Assembly (NCBI GenBank): GCA_037447655.1
Contig: JBBHKE010003070.1
Coordinates: forward strand, 310,001 to 374,000
Direction of reading: 5' to 3'
Length of the DNA: 64,000 nucleotides
Source of the DNA: Zygnema cylindricum
Lineage: Eukaryota; Streptophyta; Zygnematophyceae; Zygnematales; Zygnemataceae
This document shows positions 35,812 through 46,556 of the stretch, in pieces. The notes under the pieces are model-generated. The model had not been told where the DNA came from, searched no databases, and saw only the letters and a program-made list of their open reading frames with translations. How positions within the stretch are numbered: the first letter of the stretch is position 1; each line of letters starts with the position of its first letter. Made by a program: the position numbers and the translations under genes.

Positions 35812-36732
35812 TCAAAGTGTCATTCTAGAGTGATGAAGATGCCGAAAACAGTGCATTTCCACGAGGTGTAGACCCCGTGAAGTTTTTGTAAAACTGACTT
35901 TGTTGCCATCCCGGCCTGTATAAATCTGTATCGTTAGCTTGTTTAAGCTTGGACAAAATTTGTATCCATGACCTCTCTCACTACAATAAAAACATACATT
36001 GTTGGATTGTCTATTCTCACCTTGATTAAACTGTCTGAACTGATTAAACTGTTTTCTTTGCTGATGAAACTGTCCTTTCCTCTCAAAGTCTGAATTAAAA
36101 GCCTCTACCTGCTCAACATTGAGAATATTAGATGTAGCTTCCTCTTCTAGCAAACTATTGATGGCTAACTGTAAAGTCCAGCTAGCTTTATCTTTGTGTT
36201 TGAGCATATCAGATGCTCCTTTCATACTACGAGGGAGACCCCTCATAAGCAACGCTGCCTGTTGAAACTGAGGAAACTCCCCACCTGCACAAGCATGTGC
36301 ATCTACAAGAATGCGAAACTTGTTAGAATATTCAGCCATTGTACCGCCAGTGTACTTATAGTCCCAAATTTTTTCAGCCAATAAGAGTTCTTCTTGGACA
36401 TTGGCTTTTTCAAAATCATTTTTAAGAGATTTCCGGATATCAATTGTTTTTTTCATTTTTATCCGAGACATAGATAAGTCCTCAAATATACAGAATTTCA
36501 GAATAGAACGAGCTTCCGTATTTTTCTTAGACCATGCCTGATCAGATTCACCCAGAGAACCATCCAATATGTCCAAGAGATTGACATTCTCAAAATGTGT
36601 CTCCACCATGTCCGCCCAGTAAACATACTTTTCCCACGAAAAGATAGGAATTCTTGATGACTGGCCCATAAACTGTTGTTCTACGACCACTGGTGCAGGT
36701 GGAGGAGCAGCAGTAGTGGTAGAAGTAGACAT
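35812..36732 (-). CDS. gag: Family B Gag (B' copy), mostly intact
   Basis: The frame is 306 codons from an ATG 59 bases inside the LTR: MSTSTTTA, a Pro-rich stretch, then VVVEQQFMGQ. The primer-binding site part now codes Phe-Met-Gly instead of Val-Met-Gly. The Gag landmarks RIPIFSWEKYVYW, KYTGGTMAEYSNKFRILVD and LLMRGLPRSMKGASD follow, and the zinc knuckle CFYCSERGHGYKFC is complete. After CPSLNKL the frame shifts, so the last 45 or so residues are out of register with protease. This is the best reference for the broken B1 gag. Confidence 0.8.
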   Translation of the reverse strand: MSTSTTTAAPPPAPVVVEQQFMGQSSRIPIFSWEKYVYWADMVETHFENVNLLDILDGSLGESDQAWSKKNTEARSILKFCIFEDLSMSRIKMKKTIDIRKSLKNDFEKANVQEELLLAEKIWDYKYTGGTMAEYSNKFRILVDAHACAGGEFPQFQQAALLMRGLPRSMKGASDMLKHKDKASWTLQLAINSLLEEEATSNILNVEQVEAFNSDFERKGQFHQQRKQFNQFRQFNQGENRQSNNVCFYCSERGHGYKFCPSLNKLTIQIYTGRDGNKVSFTKTSRGLHLVEMHCFRHLHHSRMTL

Positions 36733-37328
36733 GATACACTCTCAGAAGCTATCAAGAATTATATCAAACAGTTGTTTTCAAGTGCTCACCAAATCTTATA
36801 CAAGCATCCAAACCTCATAAAACTCTATCAGAATATAGAGTAGCATAAACACTGACAACTCCCAAAGTTTCAGCAGAATTGACTTGACAACACTCAAGAT
36901 ATAATACTCAGAAGTTTCTCAAAAACTGTGTGCAGTTTACTACTTGGAAGTCTGGATACATAATGTGTTCTGAGTCCTAAGTTTTATACTTGTGTTGTAG
37001 CGGCGATACTAGTGTACCTGAGAGGTACGTCAAGCTACGAAGCTAATACTAATCTGTCGCGCTACCACTGAGCTACCCACTAAGTTGAGGTCCGTTGACT
37101 TGATTCATATCAATCGCAGTTGCGTTGTCCCGTACGCATCATATCCAAAGTAACCACAGCTGCGTTGTCCTGTCTGTGTCGCAGCTTCGTTGCTGAGTTG
37201 CTCTATCTGCATTGCAGTTGCGTTGACATGTACTATTCTCAAGTGATGACGCATATCCTTAAACTACAAATTACTACCTTTCTATCGTTCTACTAATACA
37301 CTGAGACTTAAAGCTTTCCAAAATCAAC
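36674..37328 (-). repeat. B' 5' LTR
   Basis: This LTR is 655 bp, starting TGTTGATTTTGG in element orientation and ending GTAGAACAACA. It is related to but shorter than the B1 LTRs. Confidence 0.75.
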
Positions 37329-37355
37329 AATACACTGTGCCCGAGGGCCCCCCCG

Positions 37356-38184
37356 CTAAAAGGTGAGGAAAAGAGCTAAGTGCCTTAATGAAAACCTCCC
37401 GATCAAAAGTAAAACTCTCAGAAGGCTCAAAGGCGTGGATGGAAGGGGGTAAAGGGGAAAGGCGTGGATGGAAGGGGAAAAAGGGGAAGGGGCAGGGGGG
37501 TGGAGAGCTCGAAGGACCTCAATAGTGGAAAAAGATTCGGGGGCAGGGGTGAATGGCTGTAGGGCCCGAACCGCTTGAGAAAGCTCACCAACACGGCCTA
37601 AGTGAATTTCTCGACGATAAGAGGTCGGGACATCTGATGGCCTAGGCGGTCGACGTGGTATGAAAGAGGTGTTTGATACCCGATCCTCATGCTCTGCGTG
37701 GAGGGCCTTCCAGTCACCACGAAAGAATCGGCGACAACGCGCCAGAGTTTCTCTAGCCCCACTGCCCCCTCCACGACCAGGAAGGACTAACACCCAGAGA
37801 GATAACATAAGAAGAAGGTGCCAAAGAGCAATGTCCATCGCGTTTGAAGAAATGTGGGACAAGGGGAGGTGTAGGGCATCTTGCACTATTGTCCTGACGA
37901 CCATAGGAATACGGGTGAACAATCGCGGCCGGGGGGCTCCCAAATCGTAAGCCCCCAAAACATCTAACTCACGGACGAAATTCTAATCCTCATCTGTAGG
38001 GCCTGACGGGAGTGTGGTCGACGACGATTGAGGAGAGGTGATAGACAAAGGACCACCCAGGGTTATACAATGTCGACAACTCCGTGTATGAAGGGAAATA
38101 CCGGCCCCCGCGAGGACATTCCAAACGCCTAGAAGGTTTACGAGGTTTGTGTGGATGTGGGGGAGGGAGAAGGGAATAATACAA
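37356..38184 (-). pseudogene. LINE-like ORF fragment (region upstream of RT)
   Basis: The 200-codon frame at 37958-37356 contains RRFFRGDWKALHAEHEDR, RRPPRPSD and GRVGELSQAVRAL, followed by VLRALHPPAPSPF. This spacing is typical of the linker before the RT of non-LTR elements in algae, plants and fungi, recognised from memory of the family. Just upstream, in another frame (38184-37990), CPRGGRYFPSYTELSTLY looks like a C2H2 zinc finger with its second Cys and first His lost. Neither endonuclease nor RT is seen; the fragment stops against element B'. High GC sets it apart from its surroundings. The identification is tentative. Confidence 0.45.
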
Positions 38185-39900
38185 ACCGAAGTAGCACAGT
38201 AAGGGTTTTAATACGATACACGATTAGATACGGTTACAAATCATACCATTTTAAACTTTTGATTGACGAAAGGACAAAAACAAACTCGGCTCTTCCGGCT
38301 TTTATTGAAATCGCCCAAACCGAGCCAAACCGAATAACCAGAAAGTGACTTTACGAATCGAACTGTAAGAAAACTAGTTTACAGTACGGCTCGGCTTGGT
38401 ACGACTCGATTTTGACTCCGAGCCGGTTGGATTGCCACGTGGCACCGTAGCTCAGCCCTGACGCCTACATCCACTGTAGTTTGCTTAGGGCAAACGTCCA
38501 TTCTGCCTCGGCTAAAAAATATTCTCAGAATATTCACGGGCATTTTTAGTGCATCTTGTTATATTTTTCCTTACCAAAAGCTACACGCGTAATGAAATTA
38601 TAGGTGCCCTAGCTTTTTAACTGTGTGCCAATCATTGCGCTTTTCACGCTTTTTTTTGTCTGTTTCTTGTGTTGTCGCGGTTTTTGACTGAGTTTGTTGA
38701 CCCAAAACAGGATTTGTTTGGACCAATAGGGCCCAGCTCTTCGCTTGTGATATGTTTTCGTCATACCGTACGTCAAATGTGCGACAACAGTTGGAACGCA
38801 GTTATACATATAAAACTTTATATTTCGTACCCGTTTTATAAACCATAAAGTACGCAAATAATACGCTGTCATGGTTGTTCACGGCGTTTAGTGCGAACGA
38901 TTTAATCGCGACGAATTATACGTAACAAACGCATTGAACCTTTTGAAAAAATCGTAAAAATCGTTAATGAATTTTCCTCCGTACTATTCCGTACATGTAA
39001 ACAAAAATAAATTTTACACATCCCGCAGTTTGTACATTTTTCGTACAATTCCCGTCTCTTTCCGTCATAGTCCGTACAATTTTGTTACAATTCCGTACGT
39101 TCCCGTTAAATTTCTGTTCAGTTTTCCGGACAGAAAGCACTACGAAGTGCAACGTATCTTTTAGTCAAATTCCGTACTTTTTTGGGACAAAACCGTACAG
39201 TTACTGTACATACCGTACAGTTGCTGTAAATTATCCGTTCAGTTTACCGGACAGAAAGTACATCGCGTTTTTTTCAGATTTATTCGAAAGTCACGAATTA
39301 TACGTTTTAATCGGAAAAAAGGAAAAAATAGCGCGATTTCAACAACTATGCATATAAGTGTTTCTTTTTTTTTTCGCACATTTGAATAGAGATTCTCGAC
39401 TTCTAATCGGAACTTTGGCAACCAATGGCTATCAAACGTCCAGCATGCCACGTGTTCTCCCATTGCTTTTCCCAAGCTTACTGGAATACATAGTGCCACG
39501 TGGGATACATGCAATGGGGTGTAAAAAGAACAAAAAGTACATAATCTTGTACTGCATTTGTACCTTTCAACCAATAAAGGCTTCCAGGTCAGTTTTTTGG
39601 AAGACAAAAACTCAAGAAGTGACGGAGTCAAACTGGTTAAACTGGAAAAGGTCCATTTCTCAGAAGAGTACAAAAAAGGTACCAAAAGTTTTGAATATAA
39701 GGTACAGTGAATTTCGCTTGCGGTGTAGATTTTATGCTTTTCTCTAGGAACCGTACGTATTTTAAGATACATTAAAAGCGTTACATGCGAACCATCTCCA
39801 AGGGCTTCTCCGACCGTTTTCGTCTCTATCATTTTCCCAAGTAAAGCTCCCTTCTTTCTCTCCCTCGCTCTCTCTTTCTCCGCTACATGCACCATGCAGC
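38185..39900. other. Intergenic region with a GTAC-rich patch
   Basis: I see no convincing gene. Between 38961 and 39267 the tetramer GTAC occurs 11 times, mostly as CCGTAC. A 22-bp segment around CCGGACAGAAAG at 39116-39137 recurs at 39236-39257. A 224-codon antisense frame (39913-39239) has no recognisable motif and runs into the promoter, so I do not call it. Confidence 0.5.
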
Positions 39901-39910
39901 TCCAAAAACA

Positions 39911-39997
39911 CACGTGCCAAACGACGTCACACGATCCCTCTAGACTCCGAAAAATCTCTTTGCTGACGTCTGCTGATACAGCAATGAAACTATAAAA
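39911..39997 (+). promoter_or_regulatory. Promoter of the CBM49 gene
   Basis: A G-box core CACGTG at 39911-39916 is followed by GACGTCAC at 39923-39930, TGACGTCT at 39963-39970 and a TATA box TATAAAA at 39991-39997. The TATA box lies about 100 bases before the ATG at 40098, giving a 5' leader of about 75 bases if transcription starts about 30 bases downstream. The ACGT cores are bZIP-type sites, so stress or hormone control is plausible inference. Confidence 0.6.
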
Positions 39998-40097
39998 TCA
40001 AAGTGGGTTTTTCATCTTAAGTAGTTATCCTCGGGGTTTCTTTTGAGACAAGAAAACTGAAGAGAATATAAAGAAAACCTTTTTCCCTTTTTCCTGT

Positions 40098-41663
40098 ATG
40101 TCCTTTCCTCCACCTCCGTCTCCGAAGTTGTCTGCTCCTCCTCCAAAAAAGTCATTTCCACCTCCTAAGAAATCGTCCTCTCCACCTCCGAAAAGCTCTC
40201 CTCCTCCAAAGAATTCCCCTCCTCCTCCTCCTCCTCCAAAGAAATCACCTTCTCCTCCTCCTCCTCCAAAGAAATCACCTTCTCCTCCTCCTCCAAAGAA
40301 ATCACCACCTCCTCCTCCTCCAAAGAAATCCCCGCCTCCTCCTCCAAAGAAGTCTTCTCCTCCACCTCCCAAACCTTCACGTTCTCCCCCAAAAAAACTC
40401 CCTCCTCCTTTGAGAAAATCTCCTCCTCCACCCCAGAAAAAATTCTCGCCACCCCCCAGAAAAACTCTCCCTCCACCGGTTACAAAATCTCCTCCTCAAC
40501 AAACGTTATCACCTCCACCACCGAGCAATTCAGGTAAGTGGACTTGTGACTCCCTCTCCTCTCCCCCCTTTCCCTCCTTCCCATCCTTGCTCCCTTATCC
40601 CTCCTTCCTCTCGTAGATGTATTTCACTCCTCTCTCCTGCCCGCTTTTCTCTCCTTACCCGCCTCTCCCTCATTTCCCTCTTATCCCTCCTTTTCCCCAT
40701 CTCCCTCCTTTTCCCCTTCCCCCTTTTTCCCCCCTTTACGTTTTTGCTTTTACCTCATTTTCCTCCCTTCCTTCGTACTCCCTTTCCTCCTTTTTTTCTT
40801 CCCTTTTTTTTCCGCTTGCCCTGTTGGATTGGCTTGTGAATGCCGGTTCAATACGGGGTAGAATGTGATACGTCACACTCGAAGCCGCCTAAAATAAATG
40901 GGTACGGACCCGCCAGGCTCTACATCGAGCTGGTGGCACAGTGGTTAGTGCGCTGACAGCTCAAGTCAGATGTCCCAGGTTTGAGCCCTGGCCGGCTCTA
41001 TTTTCCCTAGTATGGGACATACCCAATCCCGGATTTCACGGAAATCAACATGCCCATCCTTCTCTTCACTCCCGTCTTCCTTTTCTTTCCTTTTTTTGCT
41101 TCCTCTTTCTTCCTTTCCTTCCTCTCAGTCCTTTCTCTAAAATATCCCCCTTTATATCTTAGCCAGTAAAGTGTAAAATTTTTATCAACAAGACAAGCTA
41201 CATCACCCATGATATCATTATTAACAACATCAATCTGATCCCTTTCTCTTTTTCTTTCTGTGCCCTTTCTTCTCCTCCCTCACTCTCCCCCTTTCCCTCT
41301 TAAAAATTTGCAGGAGATAAATCGCAAGTGACGATATCGACTTCGGTTTCATCGTGGAAAGAAAACGGAATCACTGTTTTTCAAGTGGATCTCATTTTGT
41401 ATAACAAAGGACCTGGAAACATTAAAACCCTGATTGTCTATGCAGAAAACTTCCATCCGGTTAACAGTTGGAATATTCTCGCGACTTCAAAATTGAACCA
41501 ATTTACTTTTCCCACTTGGGGAAATATAATGATTAGGGTAGGAGAGACCAGACATGGCTCTTTTGGATACATTCAAACTGGTTCCATGGCAAATTTCACC
41601 GTTATTTCATTTACAACGGATCTCGGAAAAAGATACCGACTAGAAGTTCCTGGTAAGCCATAA
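40098..41663 (+). CDS. Proline-rich (extensin-like) protein with C-terminal CBM49 cellulose-binding module
   Basis: There are two exons: 40098-40533 and 41314-41663. The intron 40534-41313 begins GTAAGT and ends TTTGCAG, and splicing restores one frame, giving 261 residues. Residues 1-145 are Ser-Pro repeats (SPPPP, PPPKKSP) with many Lys pairs, resembling extensins and arabinogalactan-type hydroxyproline-rich proteins. Residues 150-250 match CBM49, the module found at the C terminus of plant GH9 class C cellulases, where it binds crystalline cellulose. The aromatic positions W160 (SSWKENG), W198 (NSWNI) and W214 (FPTWGN) and the ending TGSMANFTVISFT fit. No catalytic domain is present, so a structural cell-wall role is likely. 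Oddly, no signal peptide is visible. The leader 40078-40127 is pyrimidine-rich and ends in AG, so an unseen upstream exon is possible. Confidence 0.8.
40545..40815 (+). repeat. CT-rich tract in the CBM49 gene intron
   Basis: This is a long run of CTCC, CCCTTT and TTCC motifs with no complex sequence. Reading frames here are low-complexity artefacts. A second shorter CT-rich run (41060-41140) and the acceptor tract (41228-41310) are similar. Confidence 0.7.
40927..40998 (+). ncRNA. tRNA-like cloverleaf in the intron (tRNA pseudogene or SINE head)
   Basis: All four arms pair. The acceptor GAGCTGG pairs with CCGGCTC with one wobble, the D stem GCAC with GTGC, the anticodon stem CTGAC with GTCAG, and the T stem CCAGG with CCTGG around the loop TTTGAGC. 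A and B boxes (TGGCACAGTGG, GGTTTGAGCCC) are present, and a TTTT run follows at 41001. The anticodon loop AGCTCAA has G instead of the invariant T before the would-be anticodon CTC, so a functional tRNA is doubtful. A SINE 5' head is the main alternative. Confidence 0.5.
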
Positions 41664-42511
41664 ATTGTTATTCATGTTGTTTATTCTTTCCCAGAAAAGG
41701 TAGCATAGGACTTCTCTTATCGAGATAATCTGTCCGCGTCTTCAGATTTCCGGTTTTCATGTTTTACCTTTAGAAATCTTATGTACTTTTCTAACGCCGT
41801 GGTTAATTTTTTTGCGGCGCAGGTCAATAAACAGATGGATTTCTTGTTATTTACCTTCTGCTTTTAATCTCGGAATTTCCTGGAAAGCCTTTCGTTTCCC
41901 TCCATTTTTTTCTTCCCATCTATTTTTTATTTTCATTTTTTTTCTAGAATCGGTATTGGTGGGGTTTCGTTGTTTTATGTATAAAAAAAAGTAATCTTGT
42001 ACTAAAATTACTTTAGGAAAGGGAACAGCTCGCCCTTCTAATTTTTGTAAAGCATAGATAGATTTTTTTTATTAGGCAAATTTGGTTTTCAAAAACGTGA
42101 AGATAAAAGGAATCAAAAAGATAAAGAGGGGTGCAAGGCACTTTTAGAAATTTGTTTTTTTTATTCAAGTGTGTTGAACCTAGACTAAAACTTCATGAAA
42201 AAAGAAAATTTTGTTTAACATTTTTAAATTTTTTCAATTTCAATTATGTTTGTGTTTCAATAGAAGAACGAGTAATTCCGTGTCTTGTCTGATTGCTCTT
42301 GGATTCAAAAAATTTGTGGTTTTTTTTTCTTTTTCCCTTCGGTGGTTTGATCTAAACAGCCTTGTCATTTTTTATATGTTCACCTTTTCAATTTAAGCAT
42401 GGTTATTGTTGGTTTTTATGAGACCGTGACTCAACTTCGTTTGGTAATTGGCTAAGACGTACCAAGTGGCGTCCACACTAATTACATAATTTTGTTTTAA
42501 CATGAATTAGT
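41664..42511. other. Intergenic, T-rich
   Basis: This holds the 3' flank of the CBM49 gene and the upstream flank of element E. It is T-rich, with only chance reading frames. I found no copy of the family E LTR here, although one is expected if that element were complete. Confidence 0.5.
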
Positions 42512-42519
42512 AGGGGTTA

Positions 42520-44193
42520 TTGCGACAACAAAAACAAAAAATAGAGAAAAAAAGATTAAAGAAACTAAAAGAAATGAAAAAAATATTAAAAACAACAATA
42601 AGTACAAGTCTTGCTATTGTATTTGAAAATTGGAGGAACAAAGTTAAATGCTTCCGGGATGCAATTGTTGTGGTTGTTGATAACAACAATGAAATTTCTA
42701 TTCAAATTTGAGTAACACATTCAAATAAGAGAATCATTCGTCTCAATGAGTTGTTTGACGGCTTTCTCACTCTAGTAGATCAACGGATCACGGATGCCAA
42801 TCGAAAGGGGAAGTTTAAAGTGGAGGAGGAGGATCCGATCTTGAATGCCTTTGAGGTGGCTTCGCATGGAGGGGTCGAGAATGATGACATTTTGAGAGAG
42901 GCTCTCCGAAAGGGAAAGTTTGTGATCGAGAACGACTCGGATCTTGAATATGAATCCGATGACGAGTTACCGATCGCTTCCATGCCGGGGAAGATCGTCC
43001 TCTTTAACGGATCTAACTACCAAATATGGAAGAAATATATTAAGGCACAACTTATTCTTCGTCACCTTTGGAAGATCGTGAACGGAGAGGAGAAAATGCC
43101 GATCGACGATCCGAAGGCTCGCCGCCTTTGGAAAAAGAAAAATCTTTCCCCAATCACCGGTCTTATGCAATCTTGTACCTCATCGGTGCATGATCATTTT
43201 CTTACCCGAGATACGGCGCATGAGTGTTGGAAGGCGCTAGAAGGCCAATTTGAGAAGGGACTCCAAAACAAGGGGCAATATGCCTACACGGACTTTATCC
43301 AATTTAAGATAAAATCCAACGAATCAATCAATAATGCGATCAAGCGATACAACATTATTGTGGAGCAACTCTCGAAAAACGGCCGGACTATTATCGAGGA
43401 GGATAAGGCGATCGGTCTCATCAATGCTTTACCCGACAACCTCCTTTACCTCAAGGAGATTCTTTGGGCACAAACGAATCCGAGTTATGAGTTTCTTGTA
43501 AACTATCTCAAGACAACCGAAAGAAATCGCGGAGGTCCTCCTAAAGCTTCAGCCTCGGGTGGATCACTGAACGCATCCGCTCAAGAGCCCGCGGATCTAA
43601 ATTTCCTCCGTGGGGGAAAAGGAGGAAGGGGGAGAGGAGGCGGATCTAGGGGAAGAGGAAGAAGCATCGAAAGGAGGGGAAAATTTCCCGGTCAACCTCC
43701 TTTCCAGGACCAGTCTACTGTTACATGCTATCGGTGTAACAAGGCCGGCCATATGTCCTCCTCATGCCCGGACAAAGAGAAGCAATGTCAATATTGCGGG
43801 AAATGGGGGCATATTAGCCCTCAATGCTATGCTAAATCGGACAGTGTCGGCGGCCGCGGTGGAAGCGGTGGCGGATTCGGTGGACGCGGCGGAGGTCGAT
43901 ATGGTGGTGGGGGACGAGGTGGACGTGGAGGCCGATTCGGCGGCCATGGCCACTTCGTTGGTGAAGGAGAGCGAAATGAGGGGAGCGACGATGTAACAAC
44001 CACCTTTTCAATTTTAAGCGTGACGCACGAGTCGTCGCACGTTGAAATACTAAACGACAAAGAATGGATCATAGATTCGGGCGCGTCACATCACGTCTGT
44101 ACGGTTGCCACTTTATTCGACGAAATGCGGTCCTTTGGAACGAAATCCAGCGAACTGGCGCAAGCGTGTACTCCTTGGGTGATTCAACGATAA
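42520..44193 (+). pseudogene. Family E gag and protease, with an in-frame TGA
   Basis: The frame 42712-44193 is open. A conservative start is the ATG at 42982 (MPGKIVLFNGSNYQIWK), the usual position for copia Gag. The sequence upstream is in the same frame back to 42520, interrupted only by a TGA at 42709-42711, so Gag may originally have had a long Lys-rich N-terminal extension. Downstream are an RGG-rich region, two zinc knuckles (CYRCNKAGHMSSSC and CQYCGKWGHISPQC), a second Gly-Arg-rich run, and the protease motif EWIIDSGASHHVCTV. A frameshift near 44155 separates it from integrase. The RGG repeats suggest extra RNA binding. Confidence 0.75.
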
Positions 44194-45645
44194 AAATTGT
44201 CAGATCTGATGGAATTACAGTTGGCGAACGGGAAGTTTCTGGCGTATTCCATAGTCGATTGTTATGGAAGCGTCCAAGAAATAAACGTAATGATGACGAC
44301 ATCATTAATCAGATCGCCAAAATAAAAGGAGATTTGACGTTATGGCACCATCGCATGTGTCATACGTTAGAACATAATTTGAAGCGTATGATTGCCGCCG
44401 GTTGCACGCGCGGCTTGGACCTGACGTCAGGTGAAAAAGTCAACGGATGTACCGGCTGCAGTCAAGGTCGTCAGATCCGAAAACCGCATCCTACCAAAGA
44501 CACTAAATTTCGGTCAACTCACCCACTTGAAAAAGTACACGTGGATTTATGTGGTGATGTTAAACTTGAGAGTTTAGGAGGAAATAAATATATAATGGTG
44601 AATGTGGAGGATTACTCACGGTTCATATGGCTATACCTTCTTAAACATAAATCCGACGCATCCGCAAAATTCGAAGAATGGCATGTTACGGCCAAGCGAC
44701 AATGTGAAAGAAAATTAACGGGGGTTCGATCCGATAATGGAGGGGAGTTGAAGGCATTTGATCCGTATTGCAAGAAATGGGGGATCCGACAAGAATTTAC
44801 GGCATCTTACTCACCGGAATCGAATGGAATCGGCGAGCGCAAAAATCGCACACTTCAAGAAATGGTGCGCTCGATGATTCACGGATCGGGAAGGAAGGAG
44901 TATTCATGGGGAGATGCGATCTTAACGGCTAATTATATATTGTAGCCGTCGACTTACTTCTATTTCAAGCAACAAGACTCCTCACGAGTTATGGTATGGT
45001 CGAAAGCCCTCACTACATCATTTACGAATTTGGGGGTGTCGTGCGACGGTGTACATAGAATCGGTAAAACGACGAGGTAAATTTTCTTCTCGAAGTTGGT
45101 CGGGAATTTTTGTGGGGTATAGCTCCAAAGGGAGTTTATACCGGGTTTATGATCCGATTCGTCATGTAATTGAAGAGAGTCGTAATGTGAATTTCCATGA
45201 GGATCTTAAAGTTGCTATTTCTCGTTCCGAAAAATTTTCTACTAATCATGATTTTCTTGAAGTGAATGAATCTCTCTCTTTTCCTCATCTCGATGATTCG
45301 GATTCCGAAAATGAGGCGGATCCGATCGTCAATATTAAGAGGGGGAAAGCTAATTCCGAAACTCATCCGGAATTAATTAATTTTGACGAGATCCGAAGTG
45401 AAAAATCTCGAATGTCTTCGGACACTCGCCGATCTAAAAGTTCTAAATCTCCGAGTGCTTCTTTCCACGAGGAAGAAACCGAAATCGAAAAATCCGCAAA
45501 TGAAAAAGAAAACGACATCCCATTGAGAAGGGGTCAACGTGAGACAAATGGGAAGAAACCGGATCGGTTATCATTTGATCGCAAAGGTGGAAATATCGAA
45601 AATTCCAATTATTTTATTTCGGGCGGCCTCGGAGGAGGCATTTAA
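44064..45645 (+). pseudogene. Family E integrase remnant
   Basis: The frame 44155-44945 carries the zinc site (LWHHRMCHTLEHNL and CTGCSQGRQ), Asp in VHVDLCGDV, Asp in RSDNGGELK and Glu in NGIGERKNRT. The spacing between the last two is 33 instead of the usual 35. A TAG at 44943-44945 and a frameshift interrupt it. The C-terminal part resumes at 45049 with WSGIFVGYSSKGSLYRVYDP, followed by an acidic, Ser-rich linker ending at 45645. No intact enzyme is possible from this copy. Confidence 0.8.
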
Positions 45646-45719
45646 TTTGTAGCAATCATTAACCAAGAATATGCCCGGCGATCCCCAATCTATACGCCGA
45701 GGCACGAAGTTCTATGGAT

Positions 45720-46556
45720 TGGGAGGATAAGTGGAAACCGGAGTGGGAGAGAGAATTAAAATCCATTATCGATATAAAACTTTTGAGGAGTGAGTTTACC
45801 AGAGGGGAAGAAGGCGATTGATGCCAAATGGATATTTAAAACAAAAACTGGTGCTACGGGGGAGATAATAAAATATAAGGCTAGATTGGTGTGTAAAGGT
45901 TTTCAACAAGTAGAGGGGGTCGTTATTCGGAAACTTATGCACCGGTTGTTAAATTTGATTCTTTGAGAATGATAATTGCTATTGCGGCCGCGGGGAATAA
46001 GCATATACATCAAATGGACGTAGAAACAGCCTTTTTAAATGGAGAATTAGAAGAGGAGGTTTATATGAAGGTGCCCGAGGGTGTGTCGTCAAAAGAAGGA
46101 AAAGTATGGCGGCTGCGAAAATCCTTGTATGGATTAAAACAAGCGCCGAGGACTTGGTACCTTCGTCTTCATAAGGTACTTACTAATTATGGTTTTGTTC
46201 GTACAATTTCGGATTCCGGAGTTTACGTGAAAGGAGAGGGAAAGGACCAAATTATTTTTTCTGTGTATGTCGATGACTTCCTAATGATTAGTGACACGTT
46301 GTCTGTTATTAATAAGTTAAAAGAGTACCTAAGTATACATTTTAAAGTTACAGATCTTGGAGAAGTAAGGTATATCTTGGGGATAGAAGTCATAAGGTCC
46401 AGCGAGAATGTAATTAAATTAAGTCAAGCTCAGTACTTTAGAGAGGTATTGACTAGATTTGGTATGATTGGCGTGAAATTTGTCTCGACGCCATTAGATC
46501 CAAAAGTAATACAGAAAGTACGAAGAGGAAGAAAATATTTGAGTACCATATCGTGA
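45720..46556 (+). pseudogene. Family E reverse transcriptase remnant
   Basis: The first part (45720-45960) is scrambled by several shifts: KWKPEWERELKSI, DAKWIFKTK, YKARLVCKGFQQ are readable in different frames. From 45963 it is open, with HQMDVETAFLNGELEEEVYM, KSLYGLKQAPRTWY and FSVYVDDFLMISD containing both catalytic Asp residues. VTDLGEVRYILGIEV and LSQAQYFREVL follow. The frame ends at 46556. Confidence 0.85.

Larger units (their letters stand above)
35392..37328 (-). mobile_element. Family B element B', 5' part only
   Basis: This is a minus-strand fragment with 5' LTR (36674-37328), degraded primer-binding site, gag and the start of protease. It stops at the edge of element D at 35392. 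No downstream pol is found beyond D, so the rest has been deleted or moved. Confidence 0.85.

Noticed and set aside
39239-39913. 224-codon open frame on the minus strand
   Set aside because: It has no motif, mixed composition, and overlaps the promoter and GTAC-rich patch; likely chance.
40025-40476. Gly- and Glu-rich frames on the minus strand
   Set aside because: They are the antisense of the Ser-Pro repeat exon and have low complexity.
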